A stretch of 64,000 nt of DNA, from contig CALKFG010000005.1 in NCBI GenBank assembly GCA_938084575.1, positions 1 to 64,000 on the forward strand, written 5' to 3'. This DNA is from an uncultured Hyphomonadaceae bacterium. GTDB lineage: Bacteria; Pseudomonadota; Alphaproteobacteria; Caulobacterales; Hyphomonadaceae. Made by a program: the position numbers and the translations under genes. The notes beneath the pieces are model-generated. The model was not told the origin of the DNA, made no database searches, and saw only the letters and a program-made list of their open reading frames with translations. Positions 1 to 9,180 of this stretch are shown here, one piece after another (the stretch's first letter is position 1; every line of letters starts with the position of its first letter).

Positions 1-167
1 CGGGATTCCCGCTCGACAAGCTGCACGGCCAACAGCGCCTCGAGCTCCTTGATCGCTGAGGATAATGTGGGCTGCGTCACATGGCAGGCGTCCGCTGCAC
101 GGGAAAAGCTGCCCTCCTCGGCAAGGGCGCACAGGAACTCAAGCTGTCGGAGGGTCGGAAGGATCAT
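1..167 (-). CDS. LysR-family regulator, N-terminal part (OxyR-like), cut by window edge
   Basis: Reading the minus strand from an ATG at 165-167 gives about 55 residues of a LysR winged-helix domain. The start MILPTLRQLEFLCALAE is followed by a helix-turn-helix with FSRAADACHVTQPTLS and the recognition-helix continuation IKELEALLAVQLVER. This wording is closest to OxyR-type peroxide regulators, which begin with a very similar LPTLRQLxFL segment. The effector domain, including the redox cysteines that would prove OxyR, lies outside the window, so the specific role is inference. It is divergent from ffh, with about 270 bp between the two starts. Confidence 0.75.
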   Translation of the reverse strand, partial: MILPTLRQLEFLCALAEEGSFSRAADACHVTQPTLSSAIKELEALLAVQLVERES

Positions 168-342
168 ACGGAGTACTTATGTGTTCCGCCAACTGGATCA
201 ATTGCCTTCTCATGCTGACCGCAAACCTGTCCGTCTGGAAAACCCGCAGCACTTGATCATTTGGGTCAGACATGCTTTACGCCCCCAATATTCGCGACAA
301 ACCATGCGTTTGCGTTGACCGGGACACGAGACCGGCGATGTC

Positions 343-372
343 CCCCACTCGGCGAAGGCTCGCTCAGTGGGG
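343..372 (+). other. Strong hairpin in the ffh leader
   Basis: CCCCACT (343-349) and AGTGGGG (366-372) form a perfect 7-bp stem. Inside it GCGA (352-355) pairs with TCGC (360-363) around a 4-nt loop. It lies in the 270-bp divergent gap 65 bp before the ffh start. A short T-run (381-384) follows 8 nt downstream, which is too far and too short for a convincing terminator. The rest of 168-437 shows no gene I can support. A 5'UTR structure or an operator are both possible. Confidence 0.45.
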
Positions 373-437
373 CAGGTGTCTTTTGGTTGTGGCGCAACGA
401 GGACCGGGCATGACGCTCCCGGCGAAGGAGTGGCAAA

Positions 438-1952
438 ATGTTTGACGCTTTGACCGATCGCCTTGGCGGAGTCTTCGACGGCCTGCTCGGCCGCGGCGCT
501 CTGAGCGACAAAGACGTCAATGCCGCGCTGAGGGAAATCCGGGTCGCCCTTCTGGAGGCCGACGTCGCGCTGCCAGTGGTCAAGGAGTTCATTGGCTCGA
601 TCCGAGATAAAGCGGTCGGCGAAGACGTCATCCGGTCGGTCAAGCCCGGCCAGCAAGTCGTCAAAATTGTGCATGATGGCCTGGTTGACCTTCTCGGCGG
701 GGAGTCCACCGACGCGACGCTGCGGGTCGATAATCCCCCCGCCGTGGTGATGATGGCCGGACTGCAGGGGTCAGGCAAAACCACGACGACGGCCAAGATT
801 GCGCGGCGTCTGGCGAGCCGCGACAAGAAAAAAGTCTTGCTGGCATCCCTGGATACGCGCCGCCCTGCGGCGATGGAACAACTCGCCATTCTGGCTGACC
901 AGTGCGGCGAGGGTGTCACCGCCTTGCCCATCATCAAAGACCAGAGCGCCGCCGAGATCGCCCGCCGTGCGTTGCAGGCGGCAAAGCTGGGGGGGCATGA
1001 CGTCGTTTTTCTCGACACGGCCGGCCGGACCAGCATTGACGAGCAAATGATGGCCGAGGCGAGCGAAATTGCCCGTATCGCCCAACCGAATGAGACACTT
1101 CTGGTCGCCGACTCTCTGACCGGCCAGGACGCGGTAGAAACCGCGCGACGTTTCCATGAACGCCTGCCCCTGACAGGTCTGGTTCTGACCCGGATGGACG
1201 GCGACGGTCGCGGCGGCGCGGCGCTGTCCATGCGCGCCGTCACCGGCCTGCCGATCAAATTCCTCGGAACCGGTGAAAAGCTGGACGGGCTGGACGTATT
1301 CGACGCCCGACGGCTGGCTGGCCGCATTCTGGGTCAGGGCGACATTGTTTCCCTGGTCGAAAAAGCCGGCGACCAGATGGACCAGGACAAGGCCGAAAAA
1401 CTGGCCCGAAAAATGTCCAAGGGCAAGTTCGACCTCGATGACCTCGCCGAACAGTTCAAACAAATGCAGAAAATGGGTGGTCTGGGCGGTATCATGAGTA
1501 TGCTGCCGGGTGCCAAGAAGGCCAAGCAAGCCATGGCCGCGGCCAATCTGGACGACCGCGTCCTGAAACAGCAAGCCGCGATCATCTCCTCCATGACCCG
1601 CCAGGAGCGTGCCAAACCGGCCTTGCTAAATGCGTCCCGGCGCAAGCGTATTGCTGCCGGCGCAGGTGTTCAGGTGGCAGATGTCAACAAGGTCCTGAAA
1701 ATGCATCGGCAAATGGCCGACATGATGAAGAAACTGTCCAAGGGCGGGATGAAGGGAATGATGGGCGCCATGGCCGGGGCCGGTGTTTCGCCAGCAGACC
1801 TTGCCAAAATGGGGGCGGCCGGTAACGCGCCAGGCGGGTCTCTGCCGGGTCTGGGCGGAGGTCCGGCAACGGCATCGCCGACCGGCCTTCCCGGACTGGG
1901 CGGACTGACCCCCGGCGGCCTGCCGGGCCTTGGAAGTGGAAAAAAGAAATGA
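438..1952 (+). CDS. ffh: Signal recognition particle protein Ffh
   Basis: SRP54-type GTPase that binds 4.5S RNA and delivers nascent membrane proteins to FtsY at the inner membrane. The 504-residue product has the N-domain bundle (residues 1-90), the G domain with P-loop GLQGSGKTTTTAK near residue 105, the DTAGR motif near 190, and a Met-rich M domain from about 325 (IMSMLPG, MMKKLSKGGMKGMMGAM). A Gly/Pro-rich tail of about 45 residues follows, longer than in Escherichia coli. A clear GAAGGAG Shine-Dalgarno precedes the ATG. The stop overlaps the next start by 4 bp (ATGA), so ffh heads an operon with chorismate mutase and rpsP. Confidence 0.97.
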   Translation: MFDALTDRLGGVFDGLLGRGALSDKDVNAALREIRVALLEADVALPVVKEFIGSIRDKAVGEDVIRSVKPGQQVVKIVHDGLVDLLGGESTDATLRVDNPPAVVMMAGLQGSGKTTTTAKIARRLASRDKKKVLLASLDTRRPAAMEQLAILADQCGEGVTALPIIKDQSAAEIARRALQAAKLGGHDVVFLDTAGRTSIDEQMMAEASEIARIAQPNETLLVADSLTGQDAVETARRFHERLPLTGLVLTRMDGDGRGGAALSMRAVTGLPIKFLGTGEKLDGLDVFDARRLAGRILGQGDIVSLVEKAGDQMDQDKAEKLARKMSKGKFDLDDLAEQFKQMQKMGGLGGIMSMLPGAKKAKQAMAAANLDDRVLKQQAAIISSMTRQERAKPALLNASRRKRIAAGAGVQVADVNKVLKMHRQMADMMKKLSKGGMKGMMGAMAGAGVSPADLAKMGAAGNAPGGSLPGLGGGPATASPTGLPGLGGLTPGGLPGLGSGKKK

Positions 1953-2266
1953 CCGATCCAGCCCGAGAGCTCAACCGTCTGCGCGCCAGCATCGACAATC
2001 TTGACGCCGTGCTTCTGCACACGCTCGCCGAGCGGTTTAAAGTTACTGAGGCAGTTGGCCGCCTCAAGGCCGAAAACGATATGCCGCCTGCGGACCCGGC
2101 CCGCGAGGCCCGTCAGATCGGTCGGCTTCGCCAGCTTGCAGATGAGAGCGGGCTCGACCCGGCCTTTGCGGAAAAATTCCTCAATTTCATCGTCGCGGAA
2201 GTGATCCGCCACCATGAACAGTTACGCGGCGATGCTGTCGCCAAACGAAATTCTGAAACAGACTGA
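1949..2266 (+). CDS. Chorismate mutase, AroQ type, monofunctional
   Basis: A 105-residue all-helical protein of the AroQ class, which rearranges chorismate to prephenate for Phe/Tyr synthesis. Family features seen are the first helix with [20 protein letters not shown], the RLKAEN segment with the conserved Lys, and a C-terminal helix ending [14 protein letters not shown]. The start overlaps the ffh stop by 4 bp and rpsP begins 20 bp downstream, so it is translationally coupled within the ffh-rpsP operon. This position between ffh and rpsP recurs in alphaproteobacteria. No fused prephenate dehydratase or dehydrogenase domain is present. Confidence 0.9.
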   Translation: MTDPARELNRLRASIDNLDAVLLHTLAERFKVTEAVGRLKAENDMPPADPAREARQIGRLRQLADESGLDPAFAEKFLNFIVAEVIRHHEQLRGDAVAKRNSETD

Positions 2267-2286
2267 ACCCCCTAGGAGATATTATT

Positions 2287-2781
2287 ATGGCCCTTAAAAT
2301 CAGACTCGCCCGTGGCGGATCCAAAAAGCGTCCCTTTTACAGCGTTGTGGTTGCAGACAGCCGCATGCCCCGCGATGGCCGCTTCATCGAAAAGATCGGC
2401 ACCTATGACCCCCGCCTGCCGCGCGACAACGAAGCACGGCTGAAAATTGACGGTGCCAAGGCCGCTGAATGGATCCAGAAAGGCGCCCAGCCTACTGATC
2501 GCGTCGCCCGCTTCCTGAGCCAGATTACGCTGGAAGGCGCAGATGCGCCTGTCTATGCGTGGACACATGGCAACAACCCCAAAAAAGGTGAGCCCGGCGA
2601 GAAAGCCAAGGAACGGATCGAAGAGAAGAAAGAAAAAGAGGCTGCACGCAAGGAGGCCGAAGCCGAAGCGAAGGCCGCGGCAAAGGAAGCCAAGAAAGCC
2701 GCCGCCGAAGCTGCGGCCACGGCAGAAGCTGAGCCTGAGTCCGCAGCGGAGGCGGCAACAGACGCTGACGCCGAGGCCTAG
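2287..2781 (+). CDS. rpsP: 30S ribosomal protein S16 with charged C-terminal extension
   Basis: Small-subunit protein S16. Residues 1-80 are the conserved core ([41 protein letters not shown]). The remaining 80 or so residues are a Lys/Glu/Ala-rich low-complexity helix, a common extension in alphaproteobacteria. AGGAGA precedes the ATG. In most bacteria rpsP is followed by rimM, trmD and rplS, but here the next gene is an unrelated hydrolase on the other strand, so the operon ends at rpsP. Confidence 0.97.
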   Translation: MALKIRLARGGSKKRPFYSVVVADSRMPRDGRFIEKIGTYDPRLPRDNEARLKIDGAKAAEWIQKGAQPTDRVARFLSQITLEGADAPVYAWTHGNNPKKGEPGEKAKERIEEKKEKEAARKEAEAEAKAAAKEAKKAAAEAAATAEAEPESAAEAATDADAEA

Positions 2782-2833
2782 TCCGGGCCGGCCGGCTGGC
2801 CGGGGGCGGGTCCCCACCGCCCGTCCCGCGGCC

Positions 2834-3796
2834 TCAAGGCCCCTGATCAGGCAAAGGCTGGTCGTTCAAAAGCGCCCTTATCAGGCGCCTTTGAACGTCA
2901 AAGGCCGCCGTTCCCGGCGCGATCAGCTCGACATGCCCGCTGTCGGCCACTTCATAATATGCAGAGACGCCGCCTGCATCCCTGGCCTTTTGGGTTAGGT
3001 CACGGCCAAGCACCGGCAGCGAAATCCTGTCATGTCTCCCACTCACATTCAGCAGATTTGCGGGCAATGGCAGCAGCGCACCGACCGAGGTATCCGACAG
3101 GACATCCGCACGGCGCGCATCCGGCGCGCCCGTGAGCTGGTCCATGATACTGGCCAGACAGAAAGCGGTAGTCACAGGCTTGCTGGCCTCCAGATCCGCC
3201 AGACCACCCGAATTGATCACGGCCTTAATCGGCAGGGGATCGGCTACCGAAAGCGGACTGTCCGGCGGCAAATTCGGGCGCCCGGCGACCCAGCCGGCCA
3301 GATGGCCGCCCGCAGAGTGCCCGAAGGCCACAAGATTGCTGAGGTCAAGCCCAAGGCCTGGACCTTCTGTCCGGAGCAGGTCCGTGGCCTGCGACACATC
3401 TCTGAAAGTGCCCGGATAGCCACCGCCGGTCTCATCGACACCGCGATACTCAACATTCCAAACTGCGATGCCATCCTGTCGCAGAGCTTCCGCGGCATAA
3501 TTCATCAGCGTCCGGTCCGCGACGGCTTTTTGCCAACAGCCACCGTGAATCATTACAACCACAGGATAGGGCGGTGCCCCTTCAGGGATCCAGACATCCA
3601 CGACCCCGGCGCGACCCGGCCCGTACCGCCTGTGAGCCGTCGGCTCAGGACGCGGCTGATCGGTCAGCGCGGCCCAGTCCATAAGATTTGGGGGCGGTGA
3701 AGCGTCTTCTTCCGGCAAGATCGGATCCGGAGGGGGAGCGGAACAGGACATCAGCTGGACTAACCCGAGCAGCAAGGGGGTGATGGACAGACGCAT
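2834..3796 (-). CDS. Lipoprotein alpha/beta hydrolase, arylformamidase-like
   Basis: A 320-residue serine hydrolase with a signal sequence (MRLSITPLLLGLVQLMSC) and a probable lipidated Cys18, so it should be membrane-anchored outside the cytoplasm. The oxyanion motif is HGGCWQ (84-89), the nucleophile elbow is GHSAGG (Ser161), and the likely acid and base are Asp256 and His288. HGG(Y/C)WQ plus GHSAG is the pattern of kynurenine formamidase/HSL-type esterases, and the gene is divergent from kynureninase 93 bp away. Formamidase activity is therefore a reasonable inference, although a secreted lipoprotein would be unusual for that job. The longer upstream reading frame runs through kynU antisense and is rejected; the chosen ATG gives the signal peptide. 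Confidence 0.8.
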   Translation of the reverse strand: MRLSITPLLLGLVQLMSCSAPPPDPILPEEDASPPPNLMDWAALTDQPRPEPTAHRRYGPGRAGVVDVWIPEGAPPYPVVVMIHGGCWQKAVADRTLMNYAAEALRQDGIAVWNVEYRGVDETGGGYPGTFRDVSQATDLLRTEGPGLGLDLSNLVAFGHSAGGHLAGWVAGRPNLPPDSPLSVADPLPIKAVINSGGLADLEASKPVTTAFCLASIMDQLTGAPDARRADVLSDTSVGALLPLPANLLNVSGRHDRISLPVLGRDLTQKARDAGGVSAYYEVADSGHVELIAPGTAAFDVQRRLIRALLNDQPLPDQGP

Positions 3797-3889
3797 AAAA
3801 CAATGTCTCGGCCAGGGCCGGGGGCTTGGCAAGCCCCGGGCAGGGCTTAAGTGCTGGTCGGGGCCAGACAGGTCTGCCGGGAGAACCAT

Positions 3890-5110
3890 ATGCCCATCAC
3901 CAGCCGAGCACAGGCACACGCCCTTGATGCCAAGGACCCTCTTGCCCTGCTCAGGGGCCGGTTTCGCGTACCCGACGGCATTACCTACCTTGTCGGCCAT
4001 TCCCTGGGGCCGGTCAGTGAGCCTGCGCTGACCAGGCTGAAAGCGCATGCAGAAGGCGCATGGGCAAAAGATATGGTCGGCGCCTGGAACAGCGCCGGCT
4101 GGATCGACCTGGCCGGCCGGGTTGGGGACAGGCTTGCAGGTCTGATCGGGGCAGAGCCCGGCTCTGTCACCGTTTGCGACAGCGTCTCGGTCAATCTGTT
4201 CAAGCTGGTCGCGGCGGCCCTGCCACTTGCTGAGGGGGCTCCTGTCATCCGCATTGAGTCGGATGAATTCCCAACCGATCGCTACATTGCAGAGGGGCTG
4301 GCCCGAACCCTCGGCGTTCCGTGCGAAATACTTCCCCCGGGCGCCTCCGACGCAGCGCTGATCAAAGGCGGGGTCCTGATCCGAAGCGCCGTGAACTACC
4401 GAACCTCCGAGATCGCAGATATTGCGCGAACGGAAAACGCCGCACGGGCCGGAGGCGCGCTGGTGATATGGGACCTCAGCCACGCAACCGGTCTGATCGC
4501 GCTGGAACTTGGACAAAAGGGCGCCTTACTTGCCACCGGGTGTACCTATAAATATGTGAATGGTGGCCCGGGTGCCCCCGCCTTTCTCTATGTTGCTTCG
4601 GGGCTGTGCGACCGGCTGCAGACACCGATCCCGGGTTGGCTGGGCCATAAACGGCCCTTCGATTTTGATCCGGCCTATGAGGCGGCGGACGGCGTCGGCC
4701 GCTTTGTCGCCGGAACACCCCCCATTTTGTCTCTGGCCGCGCTTGACGGCGCCTTGGACATCTTCGAGGGCCTTGACTTCAGCCACTTGCACGAAAAAGC
4801 TCAAATCCTGGGTGACATCTGCATCCGGCAGGCTGAAAATCTGGGTTTGCGAACACTTTCCCCAGGCCCCGGAAAGGCCCGCGGCGGGCATGTCAGCCTG
4901 CAACACGACCATGGATATGAGATTGTTCAGGCGCTGAAAGAACGCGGCAGGCAGGCTGATTTTCGTGCCCCCGACACTCTGCGCTTTGGATTCTCCCCTT
5001 TGATCCTGTCCTACACTGATGTCTGGGACACGATGGTGGATCTGGCAGACATCATGGCGACGCAGCTTTGGACGGCACCCCGATTCGCCCTCCGCGCCAA
5101 AGTCACCTAG
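3890..5110 (+). CDS. kynU: Kynureninase
   Basis: PLP-dependent hydrolase that cleaves kynurenine to anthranilate and alanine in tryptophan breakdown. The 406-residue product matches the family length and shows YLVGHSLGP near the start, SDEFPTDRY, the aspartate motif WDLSHATG, the PLP-lysine region GCTYKYVNGGPGAPAF, and the substrate-binding GWLGHKRPFDF segment. A GGGAGA element supports the start at MPITSRAQ rather than a GTG 39 bp upstream. No tryptophan dioxygenase is in the window; the only candidate partner is the divergent hydrolase. Its stop codon overlaps the stop of the convergent neighbour. Confidence 0.94.
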   Translation: MPITSRAQAHALDAKDPLALLRGRFRVPDGITYLVGHSLGPVSEPALTRLKAHAEGAWAKDMVGAWNSAGWIDLAGRVGDRLAGLIGAEPGSVTVCDSVSVNLFKLVAAALPLAEGAPVIRIESDEFPTDRYIAEGLARTLGVPCEILPPGASDAALIKGGVLIRSAVNYRTSEIADIARTENAARAGGALVIWDLSHATGLIALELGQKGALLATGCTYKYVNGGPGAPAFLYVASGLCDRLQTPIPGWLGHKRPFDFDPAYEAADGVGRFVAGTPPILSLAALDGALDIFEGLDFSHLHEKAQILGDICIRQAENLGLRTLSPGPGKARGGHVSLQHDHGYEIVQALKERGRQADFRAPDTLRFGFSPLILSYTDVWDTMVDLADIMATQLWTAPRFALRAKVT

Positions 5111-5631
5111 GTCAGCGCGGAGTCGTCCAGAAATTCGGCCAGCGCATCAACCGCCACAAGGTCCCGGGTGATCGCCTCGGCCTGCTGGGGAGACACCAGA
5201 TCCGCAAGGACTGGCTGAATCAGGATCAGATGCCGGATGATGGCGAGACTCGCCTTGAGACCGGCCGACAGGGGCATGGGCAAGATCTGCCAGCACGCAC
5301 CCCGCGGATGCATAATTGCATTGCGGGCAGCCACCAGAGCCTCGAAATCACGCCGCATCGACCGCGGCAGGGGCAAGGTATAGGGCGCGGGCAAGCGCGC
5401 CGGGCTGGCCGCTCTCAGCAACAATTCCGTCGCCCCGGCCTGCTCCGGTATCCGGTCGCCGACAGCGCACAGGGCAAGCGCGACGGCCTGCTGGGCCGCC
5501 AGAACCATGTCGCACACCAGGACAGGTACATCTTCGCGGGACTCGAGGCAGGTGTCCGCCCAGCCAGAGGCCCGCCGCAGCGTGGCCACCAGCTGAACTT
5601 CCGGGGACAGCAGCGCAATACCGGCCGTCAA
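5107..5631 (-). CDS. Unrecognised alpha-helical protein with a HEPN-like R-x4-H motif
   Basis: I do not recognise this 174-residue protein by family. It is predicted mostly helical, with no signal peptide or membrane segment. The segment RNAIMH (Arg103-x4-His108) at the end of a helix (RRDFEALVAARNAIMHPRG) has the shape of the Rx4-6H signature of HEPN domains, and an earlier helix rich in small hydrophobics (AAQQAVALALCAV) fits the first HEPN helix. No nucleotidyltransferase partner is adjacent. Its stop overlaps the kynU stop and mdh lies 31 bp upstream on the same strand, so it may be read through from mdh. The role is unknown. Confidence 0.55.
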   Translation of the reverse strand: MTAGIALLSPEVQLVATLRRASGWADTCLESREDVPVLVCDMVLAAQQAVALALCAVGDRIPEQAGATELLLRAASPARLPAPYTLPLPRSMRRDFEALVAARNAIMHPRGACWQILPMPLSAGLKASLAIIRHLILIQPVLADLVSPQQAEAITRDLVAVDALAEFLDDSALT

Positions 5632-5662
5632 AGCGGGCTAGTCCGCACAACAGCACCCAAAA

Positions 5663-7203
<1,541 letters not shown>

Positions 7204-7749
7204 TCAGCGGCGTCTGCCCCAAACCCGCAAGGGATCAAAGGCGCCCGTCTCAGCCGCTTGCTGAAGTTTCTCCAGCTGGGCCAGCACAGAGCGCGACTCC
7301 CCCGTCGGCGCATCGGCGTACAAAGCCGCGTCCAATCTGCAAATTCGTTCAAAAAGATTCTCGCACTGCTCAACCAGATCAAGGAACACCGCGGGCAGCC
7401 CGGAGCCTCTTTGGGCCGCCGCATCCAGCGCCGGGCCATCTCGCGTGATCCTGTACTTTTTCTGCATGGCCTCGTCCGGATGCATATCGCCCTCGCGAAC
7501 CGCCCTGTGCATCACCAGCCAGCTGGCTGCCTGCATCAAGCGAGTCGTCAATTCCATGCTCCATGCGGCATAGGTCAGGTTCGCTTCGCTCGGCAATTCC
7601 CCCGAAAGGTCCCGGCCGGGCCCATCAAGATAGCTCGCCGTTCGTTCGACCAGCGCCATGCCGTCGCCAAAGACTTTTTCAAAAACCTTGCCGCCCGTGA
7701 AAATAAGAGCCTCGGCGTCTGATGGGGAGGTGCGTTTTGAACTGGACAT
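7204..7749 (-). CDS. rcdA: RcdA, regulator of CtrA degradation (DUF1465)
   Basis: A 181-residue DUF1465 protein. In Caulobacter RcdA is an adaptor in the CpdR-ClpXP hierarchy that directs proteolysis of CtrA and other cell-cycle proteins. Diagnostic sequence includes GMALVERTASYLDGPGR, AYAAWSMELTTRLMQAASWL and a charged helix MHRAVREGDMHPDEA. The C-terminus is disordered-looking (GAFDPLRVWGRRR). Start at MSSSKRTSPSD has an AGGCAGG element upstream; a longer frame to 7824 overlaps the DUF1192 gene and is less likely. It forms a pair with the DUF1192 gene 58 bp upstream and ends immediately against the HxlR gene. Confidence 0.88.
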   Translation of the reverse strand: MSSSKRTSPSDAEALIFTGGKVFEKVFGDGMALVERTASYLDGPGRDLSGELPSEANLTYAAWSMELTTRLMQAASWLVMHRAVREGDMHPDEAMQKKYRITRDGPALDAAAQRGSGLPAVFLDLVEQCENLFERICRLDAALYADAPTGESRSVLAQLEKLQQAAETGAFDPLRVWGRRR

Positions 7750-7807
7750 GAGCCTGCCTGAAAAGAGGTCGATAGATGGGATGTAATCCTGAGGTGCTTC
7801 CGAGGGG

Positions 7808-7984
7808 TTAATCGATCCCACCAAACAAGGAATTTGCCGAGCTGAGGTGCGAGGCTTTTTTTTCCAGCTCGGATTCGCACGCGCGGATTTCGGCCTTGAG
7901 TGTCTCTATGCGCTGCCGCAGATCTTCAACCGACAGGGTCTCCAGATCTATTGGTCCGGTTGCGTGTTCTTCATCTTCGATCAT
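7808..7984 (-). CDS. DUF1192 small coiled-coil protein
   Basis: A 58-residue protein dominated by one coiled-coil (LSVEDLRQRIETLKAEIRACESELEKKAS), ending SSANSLFGG. The pattern L-S-V-E-L-x2-R-I-x2-L-x-A-E-I-x3-E and the terminal (A)xxLF are those of DUF1192, an alphaproteobacterial family of unknown function that often sits beside rcdA and a quinone oxidoreductase, as it does here. The start at 7984 gives the typical acidic N-terminus. It is divergent from the oxidoreductase, with 84 bp between starts, and likely cotranscribed with rcdA. Confidence 0.85.
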   Translation of the reverse strand: MIEDEEHATGPIDLETLSVEDLRQRIETLKAEIRACESELEKKASHLSSANSLFGGID

Positions 7985-8068
7985 GTCCACATCCCTTGTG
8001 CCTGTTGCGCGGATGTCGCAAAGGGAGCAAGGCAAAGGCGAAAAGACAAGCCCCGAAAGGATTAAGAA

Positions 8069-9052
8069 ATGACGGAACCAATGTGGGCCATCCACCATGA
8101 CGGGGATGCGCCCTTGCGCTCGACACAGGTCTCAAAACCCGTCTGCGGTCCGGAGGATGTTCTGGTTCGGGTGCATGCCGCCGGGCTTAACCGAGCGGAC
8201 CTGGTTCAGCGCGCCGGATTTTACCCGGCGCCACCCGGAGCGTCGACCATACTGGGTCTTGAATGCGCCGGAGACATTGTCGCCTGCGGGTCTGACGTCA
8301 CCGGATGGCAAATCGGAGACCGCGTGTGCGGGCTGATGGCAGGTGGCGCCTACGCTGAATTTGCCACCCTCCATCAGGGCTCGCTGTTCGCCCTGCCCGA
8401 TGCAATGAGTTTCGAGGATGGTGCGGCCCTCCCAGAAGTCATGATGACCGTATGGGCGAATGTTTTTGACCGCTGCGCGCTGCAGCCGGAGGAAACGCTG
8501 CTCGTCCATGGCGGCACCAGTGGCATCGGAACCATGGCCATCCAAATGGCCCGGCATGCCGGTGCCGGGCGAATTATCATCACCGCGGGCACGGATGAAA
8601 AATGTGCCGCAGCGCGCGCCCTTGGGGCCGACCTGGCCATTAATTACAACACACAGGATTTCGAATCCCTGGTGTCGGAAGATGGCGGGGCCGATGTCAT
8701 TCTGGATATGGTTGGCGGGGATTATGTTCAAAAGAACCTCTCAGTCGCCCGCATCAATGGGCGCATCTGCAATATTGCCTATATGCAAGGCTTCAAGGTC
8801 GAGCTGAATTTGATGCCGATCATGTTGAAACGCCTCATCCTGACCGGAACGACGCTCCGGGCCCGACCGGAACAGGAGAAACAGCGTATTCGCGATGCCG
8901 TGCTAAAGGGCTTCTGGCCCGCCATATTGACTGGCGATATTCATCCCGTGATCGATCGTGTTTACAGCTTTGACCACGCCAATGAAGCCCACGCCCGATT
9001 TTCCTCTGGCGGCCATATTGGAAAGATACTGCTGAGCTTGACCGCAACCTGA
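8069..9052 (+). CDS. NAD(P)H:quinone oxidoreductase, zinc-type MDR family
   Basis: A 327-residue medium-chain dehydrogenase/reductase of the QOR/PIG3 type. It shows the N-terminal GroES-like fold (VRVHAAGLNRADLVQRAGFYPAPPG, GLECAGDIV) and a Rossmann domain with HGGTSGIGTMAIQMA near residue 150. Catalytic zinc ligands of alcohol dehydrogenases are absent, as expected for quinone reductases. AAAGGA precedes the ATG. Such enzymes perform NADPH-dependent reduction of quinones or enones in the cytoplasm; the physiological substrate cannot be read from sequence. It is divergent from the DUF1192-rcdA pair. Confidence 0.9.
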   Translation: MTEPMWAIHHDGDAPLRSTQVSKPVCGPEDVLVRVHAAGLNRADLVQRAGFYPAPPGASTILGLECAGDIVACGSDVTGWQIGDRVCGLMAGGAYAEFATLHQGSLFALPDAMSFEDGAALPEVMMTVWANVFDRCALQPEETLLVHGGTSGIGTMAIQMARHAGAGRIIITAGTDEKCAAARALGADLAINYNTQDFESLVSEDGGADVILDMVGGDYVQKNLSVARINGRICNIAYMQGFKVELNLMPIMLKRLILTGTTLRARPEQEKQRIRDAVLKGFWPAILTGDIHPVIDRVYSFDHANEAHARFSSGGHIGKILLSLTAT

Positions 9053-9115
9053 TCTTTCAAAATACGTGGTTCGGCGCTATATGGCCTCTGTTAGGTGATG
9101 CATGTCAAATCCTGA

Positions 9116-9140
9116 CCGCCCGGTACGACGTGCCGGGCGG
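9116..9140 (+). other. GC-rich hairpin upstream of trcR
   Basis: CCGCCCGG (9116-9123) and CCGGGCGG (9133-9140) form a perfect 8-bp stem with a 9-nt loop. It lies 63 bp after the oxidoreductase stop and 40 bp before trcR. The following bases (CTGCATTTC) are only weakly T-rich, so it may be a weak terminator, an attenuator or part of the trcR leader. Confidence 0.45.
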
Positions 9141-9180
9141 CTGCATTTCTGGGATCAGAAGATTACACAAGGAGGCCAGC

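Noticed and set aside
343-384. 4.5S RNA (ffs) gene upstream of ffh
   Set aside because: The conserved GGTCCGGAAGGAAGCAGCC-type apical loop of SRP RNA is absent.
266-1327. 353-codon open frame antisense to ffh
   Set aside because: High G+C leaves long antisense frames; its translation is Arg/Ser/Pro-rich with no motif, whereas the plus frame is a textbook Ffh.
2620-2770. Low-complexity GCC/AAG-rich tract
   Set aside because: It encodes the Lys/Glu/Ala C-terminal extension of S16, common in alphaproteobacteria.
3797-4516. 240-residue N-terminal extension of the lipoprotein hydrolase
   Set aside because: The extension is antisense to kynU, lacks family similarity, and would bury the clear signal peptide.
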